A stretch of DNA of 64,000 bases from Camillea tinctor. Taxonomy: Eukaryota; Ascomycota; Sordariomycetes; Xylariales; Xylariaceae. Within the stretch, counting starts at the first letter, position 1. Every line of letters begins with the position of its first letter. The notes under the pieces were generated by a model, which was not told where the DNA came from, made no database searches, and was given only the letters and a program-made list of their open reading frames with translations. Shown piece by piece: positions 50,401-63,533 of the stretch. The DNA is taken from the NCBI GenBank assembly GCA_022578605.1, contig MU394092.1, forward strand, positions 186,001-250,000, given 5' to 3'. Made by a program: the position numbers and the translations under genes.

Positions 50401-51154
50401 GCCCACGTTGGGGGGGAGGGGATAGATACCGCTTCGGTCCAGCGTATCCGCAAAAGGAGATGCACCATCGACGTGTTGGCCGATGCAAATCCCTCTATGC
50501 GCCCGCAGATCGCTTTATAATGAGACGGCAATTACGATGCCAGGAGCTGTCGGCCCAAGCCGAATGGAGAAGGGGAGAACTCTAGAGGCCGGGACGCTGG
50601 ATGATGAGCATTTAGGATAAGAATAGATATGTTAATCGGAGATATGCTCATGGTCGAAGCTTAGTTCTAGTGTATGATGGCTGTTAAATGACCTTGGGCG
50701 AAGTATCTCTAATGATGGGGGCGTCCCAGTTCAGTTAATTCTGCCAAGAGGCTGTGAGATGGAGGAGGGAGCGTTGACATCAAACACGATTAAGACAGGC
50801 CCGAGACAGTAGCTATGAACAACCCGAAAAAAAAAAAAAAAAAAGAAAGAAAAGCCCAGACGAAATGTCCATGACGCGTTTCGCTCGATTGAGGTTCGAT
50901 GGCTCTAGGTAGTTTGGGTCCTGATTCGGATAGCAAGTTGTAGTATGTGTGAATTCGAACAAACGTGCGCGAACCTGTAAAGCACCTAGGCAATTGCTAG
51001 GTAGATCGTTTAGCCCAACTATGCCAAGCCTATTTAAAGCAGGAGGCGGGTGGTATCGATGCGGGGCGTCTATCGTGGGAAGCCAGCCTTGGATGAATCA
51101 AGGATTTGGAGCCGTTGGCTCTAATTATGAGTGCAGTGGCTTGCCTTCTTCTTT

Positions 51155-51188
<34 letters not shown>

Positions 51189-54100
51189 CCTCGAGATTTT
51201 CTCTCCCTTTCTTGATGAAACCTGAATGTTCTGGACAACAATATATTACTACGTGTGATGGCTGGGCCGTTACTTAGTTAGGATGATGTTTGTAGGGCAC
51301 AATTACATACCTAGGTATGTTAAGTACCTACCTATCTAGCCTAGCCACACTAGATGCCAATCCCGAATACCTAGATGTTGAGTGGCTGGAGTTACCTAGG
51401 TTGGGAGGTTTGATTTAGTGTACATGGGATGAAAAAATAACAGAATGCCATGCTGGGCTTTGCGAAATTGCATGTGTCTTATATAGGTACATAATCATTA
51501 AAACTGGGTAGCTGGACCTACCAACAGCAAGCCTATCTAGGTTCTTGTAATATGATAGGACTTTCTCGCCAACCTATATGTAGAGAGTGTGGTTGTGTAC
51601 TACCACATAAATATGACAAGGAGGCAAGGGTGATATACTACTAGTTCATAGCGTTTCAATCGGATACCCGATTTGTTGCTAACATAGCCTGAAGGTACCT
51701 ACTTCAAGATGCTATGTGACTAAGTTATTGACGTGCATGATCTTGAATTAAAACGACCTAAAAAGATCTCATTCCATTGCACCCTGTTTGGTAAATGCTA
51801 TGGAGTTTTATTTTCCTCTAAAAACATAACCATGGTGACTAAACTCGCAGGTATTCGTTATGTTTTTTTTTTTAAATTGTTAATCATGTGTTACACAATT
51901 GAAGGAAAAGATCGTAGTTTTGTATAATTGACGGATCGAAAGGGAGAAAATGATACCCCATAGTAGGTAAGGTACCCCGGTCGAAGAATAGGTAGCACAC
52001 ACTTACATAAGCGAATGCCAGTGCGCTGGGTGGCGTTCTATTGTACGACAGAGGCTGCCCAGTACGTACCAGGTGCCAGGCAAGAATATCCATCTTTCGG
52101 TGTTGCAATAGGGCTGAGTACCTAGGTATGTTTTTTTTCTCTTTTCTCTCAGTTTGCTCTATGATTTGACTCTGGCGCTTTATAATTATTATCATCGTAG
52201 TGTATACTTGGCACTTTGCTTGATGTCTTAAATGGTATATTTCACCAACTAACCGGCTATATGTCGACTGTAACTCAAAAATGATACTCAATTCTAAGCT
52301 TGCCTATCGCTCGTATATGCAAGACCTTTTTAAATAGAAAGCCTGGTCTATCACTATCAAGCCACACAGAAACCATCGATGACTTTCCAAATTGGGATAA
52401 ACCCGCTTGTAGGTGTGGCTTGCACATCGTGGCTTACACAATAAACAAGTCAGTTTCTCTCACCCTTATATATCAATAAACCCATAAACGATATTGATCT
52501 AGGTTTTTTCTTCTCTTTTCTTTTCGAATTATTGGGTACGGGAAAGGTCCCTTTTGTGTACTGTTCTTAATACGGTTTCCGCCTAAACACCTAGACAAGT
52601 AGATAGCTTTGCTTGTGTTGGTTGGTCTAACCTTGGTCATGTTATTAGCGTAGCTGCACAATGGGTTTCAGCGAGCTGGTTCCCCAGAGCTCCTATTGGC
52701 CTTCCGATGCTCTCTTCAGCTTCTCTGGGGAGAAGCGAGATACCAAACCCACCCCCAAAACCTTGGAGGCTAGAAGGAAGTTGGAAGGCTTATGTGTACG
52801 TGATTAACAAGAACATGCCACTTGATCTTCCGATGTGGGGTGATGACCCAATCGTCGGGCGTAATGAGGGGTAGAGGCATTTCATGATTTTTTATAACAA
52901 TGGGCGAGGGAGATCTTAGGTGAGGATTAAGGCTCACGCTTACAAGCATCCCGCTAAGGCAAGCCTTGTTTATGGATGGCGGAGTCATTGGGATATCGCT
53001 CATGCCTACATCTGTGATTAACTCGGGTTTGCGTTCTTAGGTATCAATATTGTACGCCCATGCCGTCTCACCCGCCCTCTAATACGCAGTAGGTAGATAG
53101 AGGAGGTGGGCCAAGGCGGAACAAGAGTGCACGAAGAGCAGCACCTTATTAGTATGTACGGTACCGAGCGGACGCCAAATGCCTTCCAGCTTCTGCCGTG
53201 GAACAGCGCGTTAGCATTAATGGTTGCAATAGGGAGCCTATTGGACACACGTAGGTTTTGTTTTATAGGATCAAACGCCATGCGACCGCGACCGCGTGCG
53301 TGATCAGAGTGTAATGTGTGTATAATGTGTGTAGATCAAATGGACCCCGCTGCCTATGAGATTCGTTTTTAGTTTTAGGAGACGAGAAGCAGGGAGGAGT
53401 GAGGAATGGAGTTAAACAGTAGCGTGATGTCACCCAAGCAAGGCAATGTAAGGCAACTGCTTCATTGCTGCTGGGCACCGGCTTGTCGGTAATGCCGCTA
53501 CCTACCTGTATGTTGAGGAAGACTTGTATGGAGTATGTAATACACGGAATATGCATGTATGTGGACGGATAGATGGATGGATGTGTGTACCTAGATATAT
53601 GTACGTGCTTCGGATGCATCTGTGTGCTGCAAGATGCATAGATACACCCAATCTCTGTGGCGAGCTCTGCAAAAAAAAAAAAGAATTCGATTCGATTACT
53701 GGAACTCTCCAAGTCGGTAGACTATACATTTTCTACGAAGGTTTAGCTCAAGGTTTTAATTTTCACTGTTACTAAATCGACAATGTGTTTAAATATATGG
53801 CTCTAAGGATTACATGTAAGTTAATACAGTGGGTAGATTTTTCTCTCCATGGCTTGATAGAAGTATGGAAATATGAAAGGCCTACTTTTTGGTACAGTCA
53901 TCCTACACTGTGCACCTGAAGTACTGTAAGTACATATGGTGAGGCTTTGGGGGATTTGAAACTTGAAAGTGGGAGCTGGATATAAGAATATGCATTTTAT
54001 TGAATCCTGGGGGCTATCGTCTGATTAGTGAAAGACAACCAAGTATTAAATAATATTTGCATAGCTAGAATAACATCAGGGTGTCACATATACAGGATCT

Positions 54101-54583
54101 TTTTACAAACAATTTTTTTATTATTAAGGTAAGACGCGTGGAGAGGCGGGTCGTGGGGGTTTTCCCTTAATCTTTTTAAATCACTCCCCTCGCCATGTGT
54201 ATTTATGGATAGAAGATGTATTTATTAATATATTGTCAGAAAAGAAAATGGTTAGGATTCTAAAGTAGAACCTTGATCGGTGGAATGGGATCAAGTGTCC
54301 CACAAGGAGCGGGAGTACAACAGATAGCAATCAATAGTCCAATTAAGACACGTTTTTAACCAACCCCAGGTTACTTAATATGTCGGTAAGACGACCTTGA
54401 CCTACGCTATATGTATAATACGATAGGCAGGTGTATAGTAGATAGGGAGTTTATAATCATCAATCGATGTCTCTTCAATAGAATTGTATACATACCTTAT
54501 ATATGCAGTGTATCTCTTGCATCGAGGCGGGGACCAATTAAAGGGAGAGAAATGACGTGAATTGATTACTGTTATGGCTATCA
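44463..54583. other. Gene-poor region, no convincing gene
   Basis: About 10 kb in which no frame of more than 150 codons or with a recognisable domain occurs. Patches of more gene-like composition (46450-46720, 47450-48420, 48540-49560) hold only overlapping short frames on both strands and may be relics. Low-complexity sites: poly-T near 48491-48500, poly-A at 50827-50844, (TC)n at 51155-51189, poly-T at 51865-51874, and GATG-type words at 53570-53585. TACCTA/TAGGTA words cluster at 51307-51345. No tRNA or rRNA was recognised. Confidence 0.55.
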
Positions 54584-54835
54584 TCAGCGGCCTTCGGTTT
54601 TCTTGGACAGGTCGTGAAAGGCTCCGTACGAGACGACCTGGTCGTCGCCGAATAGGTCCGTCGCTAGATCATCCCATTGGCGCTGGAGGCTTATACTGTA
54701 CTTAGCTGATGCGACTAGGCTAGAAGGAATGTGGCCATCGCGTGTCAGGACTGCACGACCGAGGGGCCAATATGGATCGAGAAGGTGTTTTGCCTTGCGG
54801 GTAGGCCTTAAGGAGGCAAAGGGCTTCTTCTGCAT
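54584..54835 (-). CDS. Possible small orphan protein (83 residues)
   Basis: An uninterrupted frame starts at a good context (AACAATG) and has balanced, hydrophilic composition with Trp, Tyr and Asp. Segments include LLDPYWPLGRAVLTRDGH and QRQWDDLATDLFGDDQ. There is no signal peptide, membrane segment or known motif. A second minus-strand frame at 55162-55353 might belong to the same transcript, but no splice pair joins them convincingly. This is the only frame in the 16-kb gene-poor region whose composition looks coding. It may equally be chance or a gene fragment. Confidence 0.3.
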   Translation of the reverse strand: MQKKPFASLRPTRKAKHLLDPYWPLGRAVLTRDGHIPSSLVASAKYSISLQRQWDDLATDLFGDDQVVSYGAFHDLSKKTEGR

Positions 54836-57800
54836 TGTTCAATGATAGCTACAGAGCCGGACGCAGCGAGATGGATCTCTTCACACATGACACGCATGAT
54901 TAATTGGGTTTTCAAAGTCGTGTAAGACCGCGTCAGAGCAGCTTGATTGGTCCCAGGACAGCGACGGTATAGTTGATTGGCGCGAATGGGCCATCCATCT
55001 GCTTGGAATTCTTGCAGGTTTTCAAGGGCTGAAGCGACGCTAAAACATCCCCTGCTCGCTATCTACCTAGCATCTCCCCGTTCGCAGGACTCTGGGACCA
55101 TTTGTGCGAACTGAGGTTAGCGTATGCGTTCATGGTTTTTTTTTTTCCCCCTCTCCTAACACTAGGTAGGTATTCTGTGTAGGATTTGCTTCAGAGGGCC
55201 AAGGGATGGGAACAGGCTCTTCCGGTGGACTGTGCTGCGATTTACGTCCGGGTGACTTTGGTTTCTCTTCTCCTTTTCCAACTCCTCGGTATCGAGTATG
55301 TAGGTCGTATTATTAGCACCTGCAGGTTTTGACGCAAGTATCATTCTCAACATAATTAATCCAGAGACAGTAGTTTGGAGGCGTCAGTGGTGTGCATTAG
55401 CTATTATTCCCAAAGCCCGGGAACATCGGCCTGTCTAACCAAACTGTACGATCTACCAGTAATACGTATACAACGTCTTACTCCATCTGCCATCTACCCA
55501 TTAAAGCAGATCTGCACTGTAGGCTAGATATAATTGTATTATGCTACCGGTATGATGTGGCCGACACTGCCTGGGGATACTCATTCATAGGTTGGGTGCA
55601 CATAAGTTATATAAGTTGATAAGTTGTCTAATAATAAGAATGGTATGCATCATAGGGAAAAGGCAGAGCCAGAGAGTGGGAGAGATCTAGCTACATACGT
55701 AGATGTAATGCAGAGTGCATAGGAAGTGAGCTGCATACCCTGTAGGTAGCTGTCAGCCGTGGTAGCGGGCCTATGAGAGCGTTGAAGGGGATATTTGGAA
55801 ATGAATTGAATGCATCTTGAAAGGAGGCCACACCCATTTTAGGAGGCATTTTTGTTTAGGGGAACATTTTAGGGAGATAGGTTAAAGGGGGGATACTAGG
55901 GGCAGTCGCGTCAGTGAGAGTAATAATAATAACAATAATAATATCTACCTACACTACTAAAATTCGCACTCCTGACACGGTATAACACCACCGACACATT
56001 CACTCAAAACGCCATCACGTCCAGTGCCCTTGCTTGGTCTCCTTACTGTGTCATCGCCTATTGCATACTTTTATTAGCATGGTGTACTTGGCTGTGGCTA
56101 GGTCTGATATCATGTGGAGAGACTCCCCATTTTGAAAACGTCGCCGGTTAGTAGCAAATGAGAAGGGACCCATGTCCGTTGGCGAAAGGAGGTTTGTGCT
56201 AGTAAATGACAGTAACGATGCAGACGACGAGAGGACACGAGGGGACGCAGGTGGCCAATGGCAATAGTTACGTACCTACGTGAGAGGAATCAATCGCATT
56301 ACGTGCATATGCCCATCAACATGTGTCAAATTCCACCTTGACAATCAATATGTATATACAATCGGAATTGTATACCTGATCAGCCTAACCTATACTTGCG
56401 CATACCTACCACTTCACAATGACCTCTATCTGGACGACCCTCTGTTCGGTCGATATCGTTCGTTCGGTTCGTTTGTTTCGTTCATGCGATTGCCAAACAA
56501 ACAATGGGCGCACACACACACACACCACTTACACGCGCACATACATACACAATGGTATATGACTGGCGATTGGTATGTGAGATAATTCCATCCGCATTCC
56601 TAGACCTTGATTATAGCACTATTGTATGTTGTTGTAGGTAGGTACTTATATTCGCAATTGCTGCAAGGCTAGCCCGACCTAGGCTTTGATAGCAAAGACC
56701 ATGCGAGTTTTTGAGTGATCTCCGGCCGGACCATCGGATAGTCATACACATATTTCGGTAGGGTTAAGGAGTAACTTGAAGTAAGTACCTAGACTGCTAG
56801 GTAACATAGAGGACAAAATATAGGTCAGGGACATTTGAGCATAATATATGTAGGTAAGTAACCTACGCATGTGTACGTATACATGTAGGTTGCATATATT
56901 CATATATAAGTGCAAGTGAATAAGAGACAATGCACGCCCTCTCCGTACACTACAACATGAAAATGAATAATAGGATAATGCGGACACGAACATGAAGATG
57001 AACATGAGATATGTACGTGCTCCGTACTGTGTGCATTTGATATATACGGCCCCATCTCATTATTTCTCTCTCTCTTTTTTTTTTTCCTGCTGATATCATC
57101 ATCGCTATTATTATAGGAGCACGTACAGTGTCCATAAAAATTTGTTTTATTCCCCATCTAGGACTAAGGAGCATATGTAATCATCAATAACTTTCGCGTA
57201 CCCGTTATATCCATGTAAATGTCAATTTTCTTACCCAAGCCAGCATTTTTTTTTAAACCTACGCAGCTACGTAGCTTGGGTCCCTTGAAAACAGCTAAGA
57301 CTGTGCTCCACCTTCAGACAAACACGGTCTAAATCCACAGTCTATCTAATAATTTTTTTCTCTTGCTTTCTCCTAGAATAAAGCTATCTAACATCGGTAA
57401 GGAGACCCAGTTAGGGAACAGGTAATGAGACGGTCAGGATCAGCCCGCAACGTTGTTTTCATAACTAAATCCAAAACGAGCGCAAAAGAGAGGGGGGCGA
57501 AAACTTTAGTTATTCGAAAATTTTCTAAACCACCCAATTGTAGTTTGATAGAAAAGTAAGTATTTGATAGTTAGTCACGATAGATGCTCATATATAAGTA
57601 CATATACGCACAGTATGTGAACAAACTTCAATTACATGTTGGAATTTAATCGGGTTGAAGTACATGGATGTGGGACAAGATAAAGACTCGATAATTGAAT
57701 TAAAAGCAAAATAATTACAATACAAGAAGAGTAAGGTAGGTGCTTTTTTTTTTTCCTTTCTATGAACTTACCCCGACCGACACATGCACATATAGTGTAC

Positions 57801-57854
57801 ATTACTACCATTACTAGTACTCTCTTACATGGACACCATACCTACACTTATACT

Positions 57855-57906
<52 letters not shown>

Positions 57907-58480
57907 CCCAATCTCCACCCTAGCAAATCAATCAATGTACTTTTAATGTTGTACCTCGACCGCTAACTTACTGGCTCAAGCGCGTGCCCTTGCTCCTAGT
58001 ACACACACACGCACACCCCCATACATACACCACACACATAACACACACACACACAGACAGACCAGGCAGGCAGGACAGGCAGGCGGGAGGGCAGGACAAG
58101 GGAAGGCCAGGACAGGACAGGGTCTGCTGGGCTCATCCCGGCCCCCCGGCCACATTGGTGCAGTGGCTCCTTGTGGTCCTGTGGGTGCTACCAAGTACGT
58201 AGTAGTTCTAACTACATCTAACTAAAAATTATGTACCTACATACTGTATTGTACATCCGGTGCTCACGGCGGTATTCTAACAATCCACCATCCACCATGC
58301 TTGGCCCGTTGTCTTAAAAGTACCAGCTAAAACCAGTCAGTCCATCTCTTCCAATCCTTTTTCATCTCCTCCATCCTCCTCCAACTCGAGGCCATCTCTC
58401 CTTTCTTCCCTACCTCTCCTCTATCCTCCTCCATCCGATTCATTCATTCCCTTTTTCTCGATACATCTCCTTGACGATTT
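54836..58480. other. Gene-poor region with CA repeats
   Basis: No gene recognised. Many TACCTA/TAGGTA words (for example 55160-55175, 56630-56645, 56780-56800). CA-rich runs occur at 56510-56525, 57859-57904 and 58005-58055, followed by a CAGG-rich stretch at 58055-58120. Open frames over these (such as 57976-58202 on both strands) are repeat artefacts. Confidence 0.55.
57859..57904 (+). repeat. (AC)n dinucleotide microsatellite, about 23 units
   Basis: A pure AC run of about 46 bases in intergenic DNA. A second, interrupted CA/ACAG-rich stretch follows at 58005-58060 and grades into CAGG-type words. Confidence 0.95.
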
Positions 58481-58553
58481 AGTCTCCCTATTCATTGAGA
58501 AAAGGAAGGGAAGGAGGAGAGATAATCCCCGGGCCCGTGCAGAGACGCAAAAA

Positions 58554-58585
<32 letters not shown>

Positions 58586-60289
58586 TAGGACGAAGCAGAA
58601 GAAGAATAGGGTCGAATTTTGAGCAGAACTGAGCAGATAAATGACGAAGAGGGCAGCAAATTATAATTTGCTTTATTAGACAACCAAATCCCCCTTCTCT
58701 ACTTTTTTTTTCTTTTGAGGCGGTTTCTGGTAATACTTGTTGGAATTCCTCGCAATTTATTTGACGAGGCATCTTTCGGTAGCCACATTCCCTCTCCCTA
58801 CTTAGGCTCGTTCCCTCCCGTCATCCCTCCTCGCGCCGCCGTTCAGATCGGTTCGATATCTCTTCCCAACCCCATTCCTCGGTCGAACAAAAAGCTCTCC
58901 CCTTCGCCGAACCAAACACCCTTGGGAAAAAAAAGAGTTGCGTAGTCTTGTCTGTCCTCGCCTGATAGAGTAGACAATTGGATGATTGCCGACGCTCCTT
59001 CGTGCCAACGGTACTAGGAATTCTTGTCTTTGGCCCATCACAATCTAGTGGATTTTGATCTCCAGGAAATATCGGTCTTGGACTCGTTATAGGTGTTTTT
59101 TTTAAACATACCTATAGAGAGTCTACTTACCGATCTTGAGGAGTCCAACCATCGAGCCCTACATGAGCCCACTCATCTCAACCACCACAGCCTGTTAGAA
59201 GCGTTGCCAGTGTAGAGGTAAGTTTTTTATTTTTATATTTCTTATTTGTTGTATCATTTATTACTATTTCGATGCAGGACATAGTAGTTAGTAGCAGCAC
59301 CAAGCACCAGCAGATTCCCAGATCCAAAGTTGTCTTCTCCCCCACGTGCTATTGAATAGTTCTGATTCGACCTCTCCCTTATGCAGCTACATGCCGACGG
59401 GTCCCCAGTGTTCCAGCGGTATACTCCACACTCACGCACGCTTCTTCTCTTGCGCCGAGCAGACAGACTTGCCCCGTGGGACTCGTTAACTCGTTGTTCC
59501 CACCTAGCTTCCTCAGGAATCGCCTAATCTCCTGACGATTCATCGTGGCGGTAAGGGATATACCATTTTCTATCAGCCAGCAAAAGAGAAAGAAAAAGAA
59601 AAAAAAACATAGCAGCCCTTCCCATAATCGCCCCCCTCTCTCCCCTCTCCTGCACCCCCTCCTCCCCTTTCAGGCCCTGCCTACATTGTTCTGTAGTAGT
59701 ATGCAGCAACTCCTTGGTTCGTCGAGGATTTCTTGCCTGCACCATTGACACCGCTCGCCGTGTGCCGGGATAGGAAAGTCTTTCCCCACAGCGAGCTGGT
59801 CGAATCAGAATGCCCTGAGGTCCTTTCGAGGCCGTGCCCTGATCCATCTAGACTGAACTCTCGGTCCCCTGGTGCCTCACGCTAACCAATTCTCGCTCCA
59901 GAGCCAATTCACTCGACGTCTCCTTTAAACCGTCATCTTCCCCCGGCCTTTTCTTTTCCATCTCGACGCCTCACCACCATCCCACGGCAACCAATTGGCC
60001 ATTGTCACTCATTTTTTTGTTTTTAGAATACTGTTCACCACGCTCCTTAATACTCTAATACTTATGCGGTTTGTCCATCGTCGATAATTCACTCTTTCAG
60101 CACTATCTACCAGCGACAACCACTTTAATTACACTCACTTGAGCCTATTCCCAAGATTCCTGGAGAACCTGACCGTCACTCTTTCAATAATTGCATCAAT
60201 ATCGTCTTTAGTGCCGACTTCGAATTTTAGTACTCAATTTTAGTCAGACTCAATCTCGTTCACCGCCCCCAATCAGACTCACCATCACC
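58481..60289 (+). promoter_or_regulatory. Promoter and long leader of the G1 cyclin gene
   Basis: About 1.8 kb of CT-rich sequence before the cyclin start. An (AAG)n run lies at 58553-58583. A likely 60-bp leader intron runs from 59218 (GTAAGT donor) to 59277 (GATGCAG acceptor). If transcription starts near 59100, the leader would be more than 1 kb long and carry several short upstream ATG frames, for example near 59540-59750. No TATA box stands out. Confidence 0.45.
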
Positions 60290-61805
60290 ATGGCCTACTC
60301 AAGCTCCGCAGACTGCAGCTACTTTGTCGAGACCGATGAGCCCCGACGCATCAACATGAAGGATGCTGCAAAGATGTTGGCCCGCAACCGACAGGAGATG
60401 ATTGCCAACGACCTCTCTCGTCTTGCTGGCGATGAGTATCTGGAGGACATCATGCAGCACTTGAGGCACATGGAGGTGAGTTGCCTTCCCATCTCACCCG
60501 TCCCCTCCGCCCCGCCATAGCCCCCTCTCATCCTCATTTCATCTTATTCTGTGTTATTTCATCTGCTACGACGAATGAGAGCCCGGGCGTGCAACCCAGT
60601 AATCTCGTTCATTCTAAGCGGGTCTCCACCTGCACCTGCACCTGCAATCTATACATGGTCTTTAACTTCACCCCCCAATCAAGAATGGCCGGGCGGTGCC
60701 TTATTCAATCCAGCACTCGTATTTACACAGCATTCGCTCGAATTGACTATGGATAAGTAGACTAACAATTGTATAGGACGAGACGTTACCTGACGCCAAC
60801 TTGATCGATATGCAGCGCGAGATTCAATGGTTTATGAGACCGTACCTGATCGACTTTCTCATTGAAGCCCACGCTGCCTTCGCACTTCTACCGGAGACGT
60901 TGTTCCTCACCGTCAATTTGTTGGACCGCTACTGCTCTAAGCGGGTTGTCTACAAGCAGCACTACCAACTCGTTGGGTGTGCCGCCCTCTTGATCGCCGC
61001 CAAGTACGGTGACAAGAAAGATAGGGTCCCTCAGATCAACGAGCTGAACAATATGTGCTGTGGACTTTACGACTCGGGCATGTTCACCCAGATGGAGATG
61101 CACGTGCTTAACACTCTGGAGTGGACTATTGGTCATCCCACTGTTGATTTCTTCACCCAGCTCATAGTTGCCGAGGAGTCCGACGATCGAGAGGTGGAGC
61201 ACATGGCTGCCTACCTCTGCGAGATCGCCCTGTACCACCGCGATTTCGTCTCAACCAAGCCCTCGATAATGGCACGTGCATCGCTTGCCCTCGCTCGTGC
61301 GATATTAGGACGCCCCGAGGTTAACGATGGGGAATGGGACCATGTTGAAAACGTCACCGTACTAGCTTTGTCCCAACACTTGCACCAGCCATCGGTGACC
61401 CTGTCACGGAAGTACTCATCGCCGCACCTATCGCGTGTGTCCGGGAGATTGGTGGAGTTTCTGGCCCAGCAAGCTGCCATCTCGAGACGGGCTCAGCAGC
61501 AAACGCCCCCCACCCCCCCGGCGGAGCCCACCGTGTCGACCAGCAACTCATCCATCTACAGCACCCCACAGAAGGGGAATGGCCCCGCCGCCGCCGCCGC
61601 AGCGGTTGAGGGATACATGACACCCCCTATCACCCCAGATGGAATGTGCTTTGCCTCGTCGGATCCTATGAACAAGTATGCGCCTCCCCGGTGCCCGGTT
61701 ACACCTACTCCACCCGCCTCGGGTGCAAACGGATACACACGGCAGCAAGGACAGCAATACTCATCATATTCGTACGAAGAAGACAGTGGTCAGATGGTAT
61801 CTTAA
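60290..61805 (+). CDS. G1/S cyclin, filamentous-fungal Cln3/Puc1-type
   Basis: Two exons, 60290-60475 and 60777-61805, encode 404 residues; the 301-bp intron has GTGAGT, a CTAAC branch site and a TATAG acceptor. The cyclin box starts at about residue 70: MQREIQWFMRPYLIDFLIEAH, cut by my limit, contains the MR-x-x-L-I-D-F-L form of the CDK-binding helix. It continues through LTVNLLDRYCSKR and VGCAALLIAAKYGDKK. A second cyclin fold follows with LAYLCEI-like and MARASLALARA helices. The tail is Pro/Ser/Thr/Gln-rich with many S/TP sites (TPPTPP, TPPITPDG, PVTPTPP), fitting CDK phosphorylation and turnover. Such cyclins activate Cdc28/Cdk1 for the G1/S step. The start has a perfect CACCATGG context. 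Confidence 0.9.
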
Positions 61806-63533
61806 CCAGTATCCGGAATCCGCCGCCAATACTTCGTGGGCTTGCCCCCACCACGCTTCGAGCGTCATTACCATTTTTTCAACGCATCATCTTGATGTAC
61901 CATTGGAAGAGGAAAAGAAAAGAGATTGTTGCATAATTGACGGTTTAGGATCATCTCCATGGCATTAGCGACTTGTTTTATTCATTTATTTATTTTTATA
62001 TTGTTTTTTTTTCTTTCTTTCTTAGTCATACCACATACCCATTTCGCGCGCCATCTGCATCAACCAGACCCAAAAAATATTCTTGGACCCAAAAAAAACT
62101 ATTTTACGACTTCTCCTTTTATGCGTTTAGGTGCCCACCAACAAAAGATTACGGGCGCAGATGCGAACAAATTGCAGCATAGACGGAAGATTAGACAGCG
62201 AAAGAAGGAAAAACGCAAGAATTGAAAATGGGCAGGGCAGTATTTGGACGAACAAAAAAAAAACATGGCAATTTGTGATCGATTTGTGGAGGTTATTAGG
62301 AGCTGTTCGCTACCGTACACAGGTGCGGAGGCGAGTGAAGGGAGGATTGGGATATTGGAGATACCTACGCCTCCTCGCATAGTCGAGGACTTTATGGGGG
62401 GCATATTTGCTGCCCCGTCACGATACGATATACACGTCCGACTCCTCTCAAGAGGAGAATTCTAATTTCTTGTGGAGGAAATTTGGTGCGAGACGCATGG
62501 GCATTTTTGGACGATGCCTTAGCTGGCATATCGCCGCGAGTGACTTTACCCTCGTTAGGAGTCACGCTGCCCTCCGCACGTAAATAGGCAAGAAGAATAA
62601 AAACTCTGCAAACCCCGTGTTTCGTCTCGAGTCCTGCTATGTGCAGCCATTCCCTTGCCCTTCCCCCCGTTTTATCTAATATGTATAGAATCTCCTAGTG
62701 TGTTCCTATCGCTCCATTGCCCTCCCCAAATTCTGCTATCGTCCTCTTGTCGCTGTAATACTATTTTTTTCGTGTATGGGCTAGGTGGTAGATAGGTTTT
62801 TTTGTTGTGTCCTTTTCCTACTTCCAGATGGATCCTTCGATTAAGGGATTTATTCCATTCTATTTTCATTGTTTGTATATCCGTGTCTATAATCCTTATC
62901 AACTTTCATATGTATATTTCCAGCCAATTCTTTTTTTTAACCAAAAAGAAAAAGCAAAGTAGAACAGAAGAAGCCAAAAAAAAAGGGGAGGGAGAAGAGG
63001 AAAAAGAAAAAGTAAAGGAAAGAAAAGAGAAAGCTTTATTTAAAATACCTTATTCTCTTTATTTCACGGGTGCTAGGTACCTACTTACTACTTTTTAAAT
63101 GTGCATACCTACATTATATGATCTTTTGATTTAAGCTAGAACTTGTAGGTAGGGGAACACCTATTTTATTTGAGACTAGGTACTTAGGTACCTAGGAACT
63201 ATTTAGCTAGGCTTTCCTCCCCTTTATCTAATCGACAAGGATACATGTTCCAATTCGAGGTGCACAGACCACCTAAAGAGATTCGGTTGGGGGAAGGGGG
63301 GGGTGTCTTTTTTTGGTATTTCTCTCGCACACAAACTTATCCTAAAAAAAAAAAAAGAGAAAGAAATTGTTTTAACCTAATCCAACCCCTCCACCACAAT
63401 ATTTCCCCTACCACCTCGCAAAGAAGTCGGGCCAACCATCTCAGATAATCCAACCCGCCTTGTACCAACCAATTCATTATTCTTCGACAGCCAACTCTCC
63501 CTTCCACCCTCCCGAATCTTCGATTTATACAAG
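61806..63533. other. Intergenic region: cyclin 3' end and RPS2 promoter
   Basis: About 1.7 kb. A/T homopolymers and AAGAAA-rich sequence occur at 62205-62265 and 62940-63035. TAGGTACC-type words cluster at 63070-63205. CT- and CCAACC-rich sequence before 63534 is typical of a fungal ribosomal-protein leader. Short frames here have no recognised content. Confidence 0.55.

Noticed and set aside
53263..53712. 149-codon minus-strand frame
   Set aside because: Phe run from a poly-A tract, His/Tyr/Ser-rich filler, overlapping plus-strand frames, and no domain.
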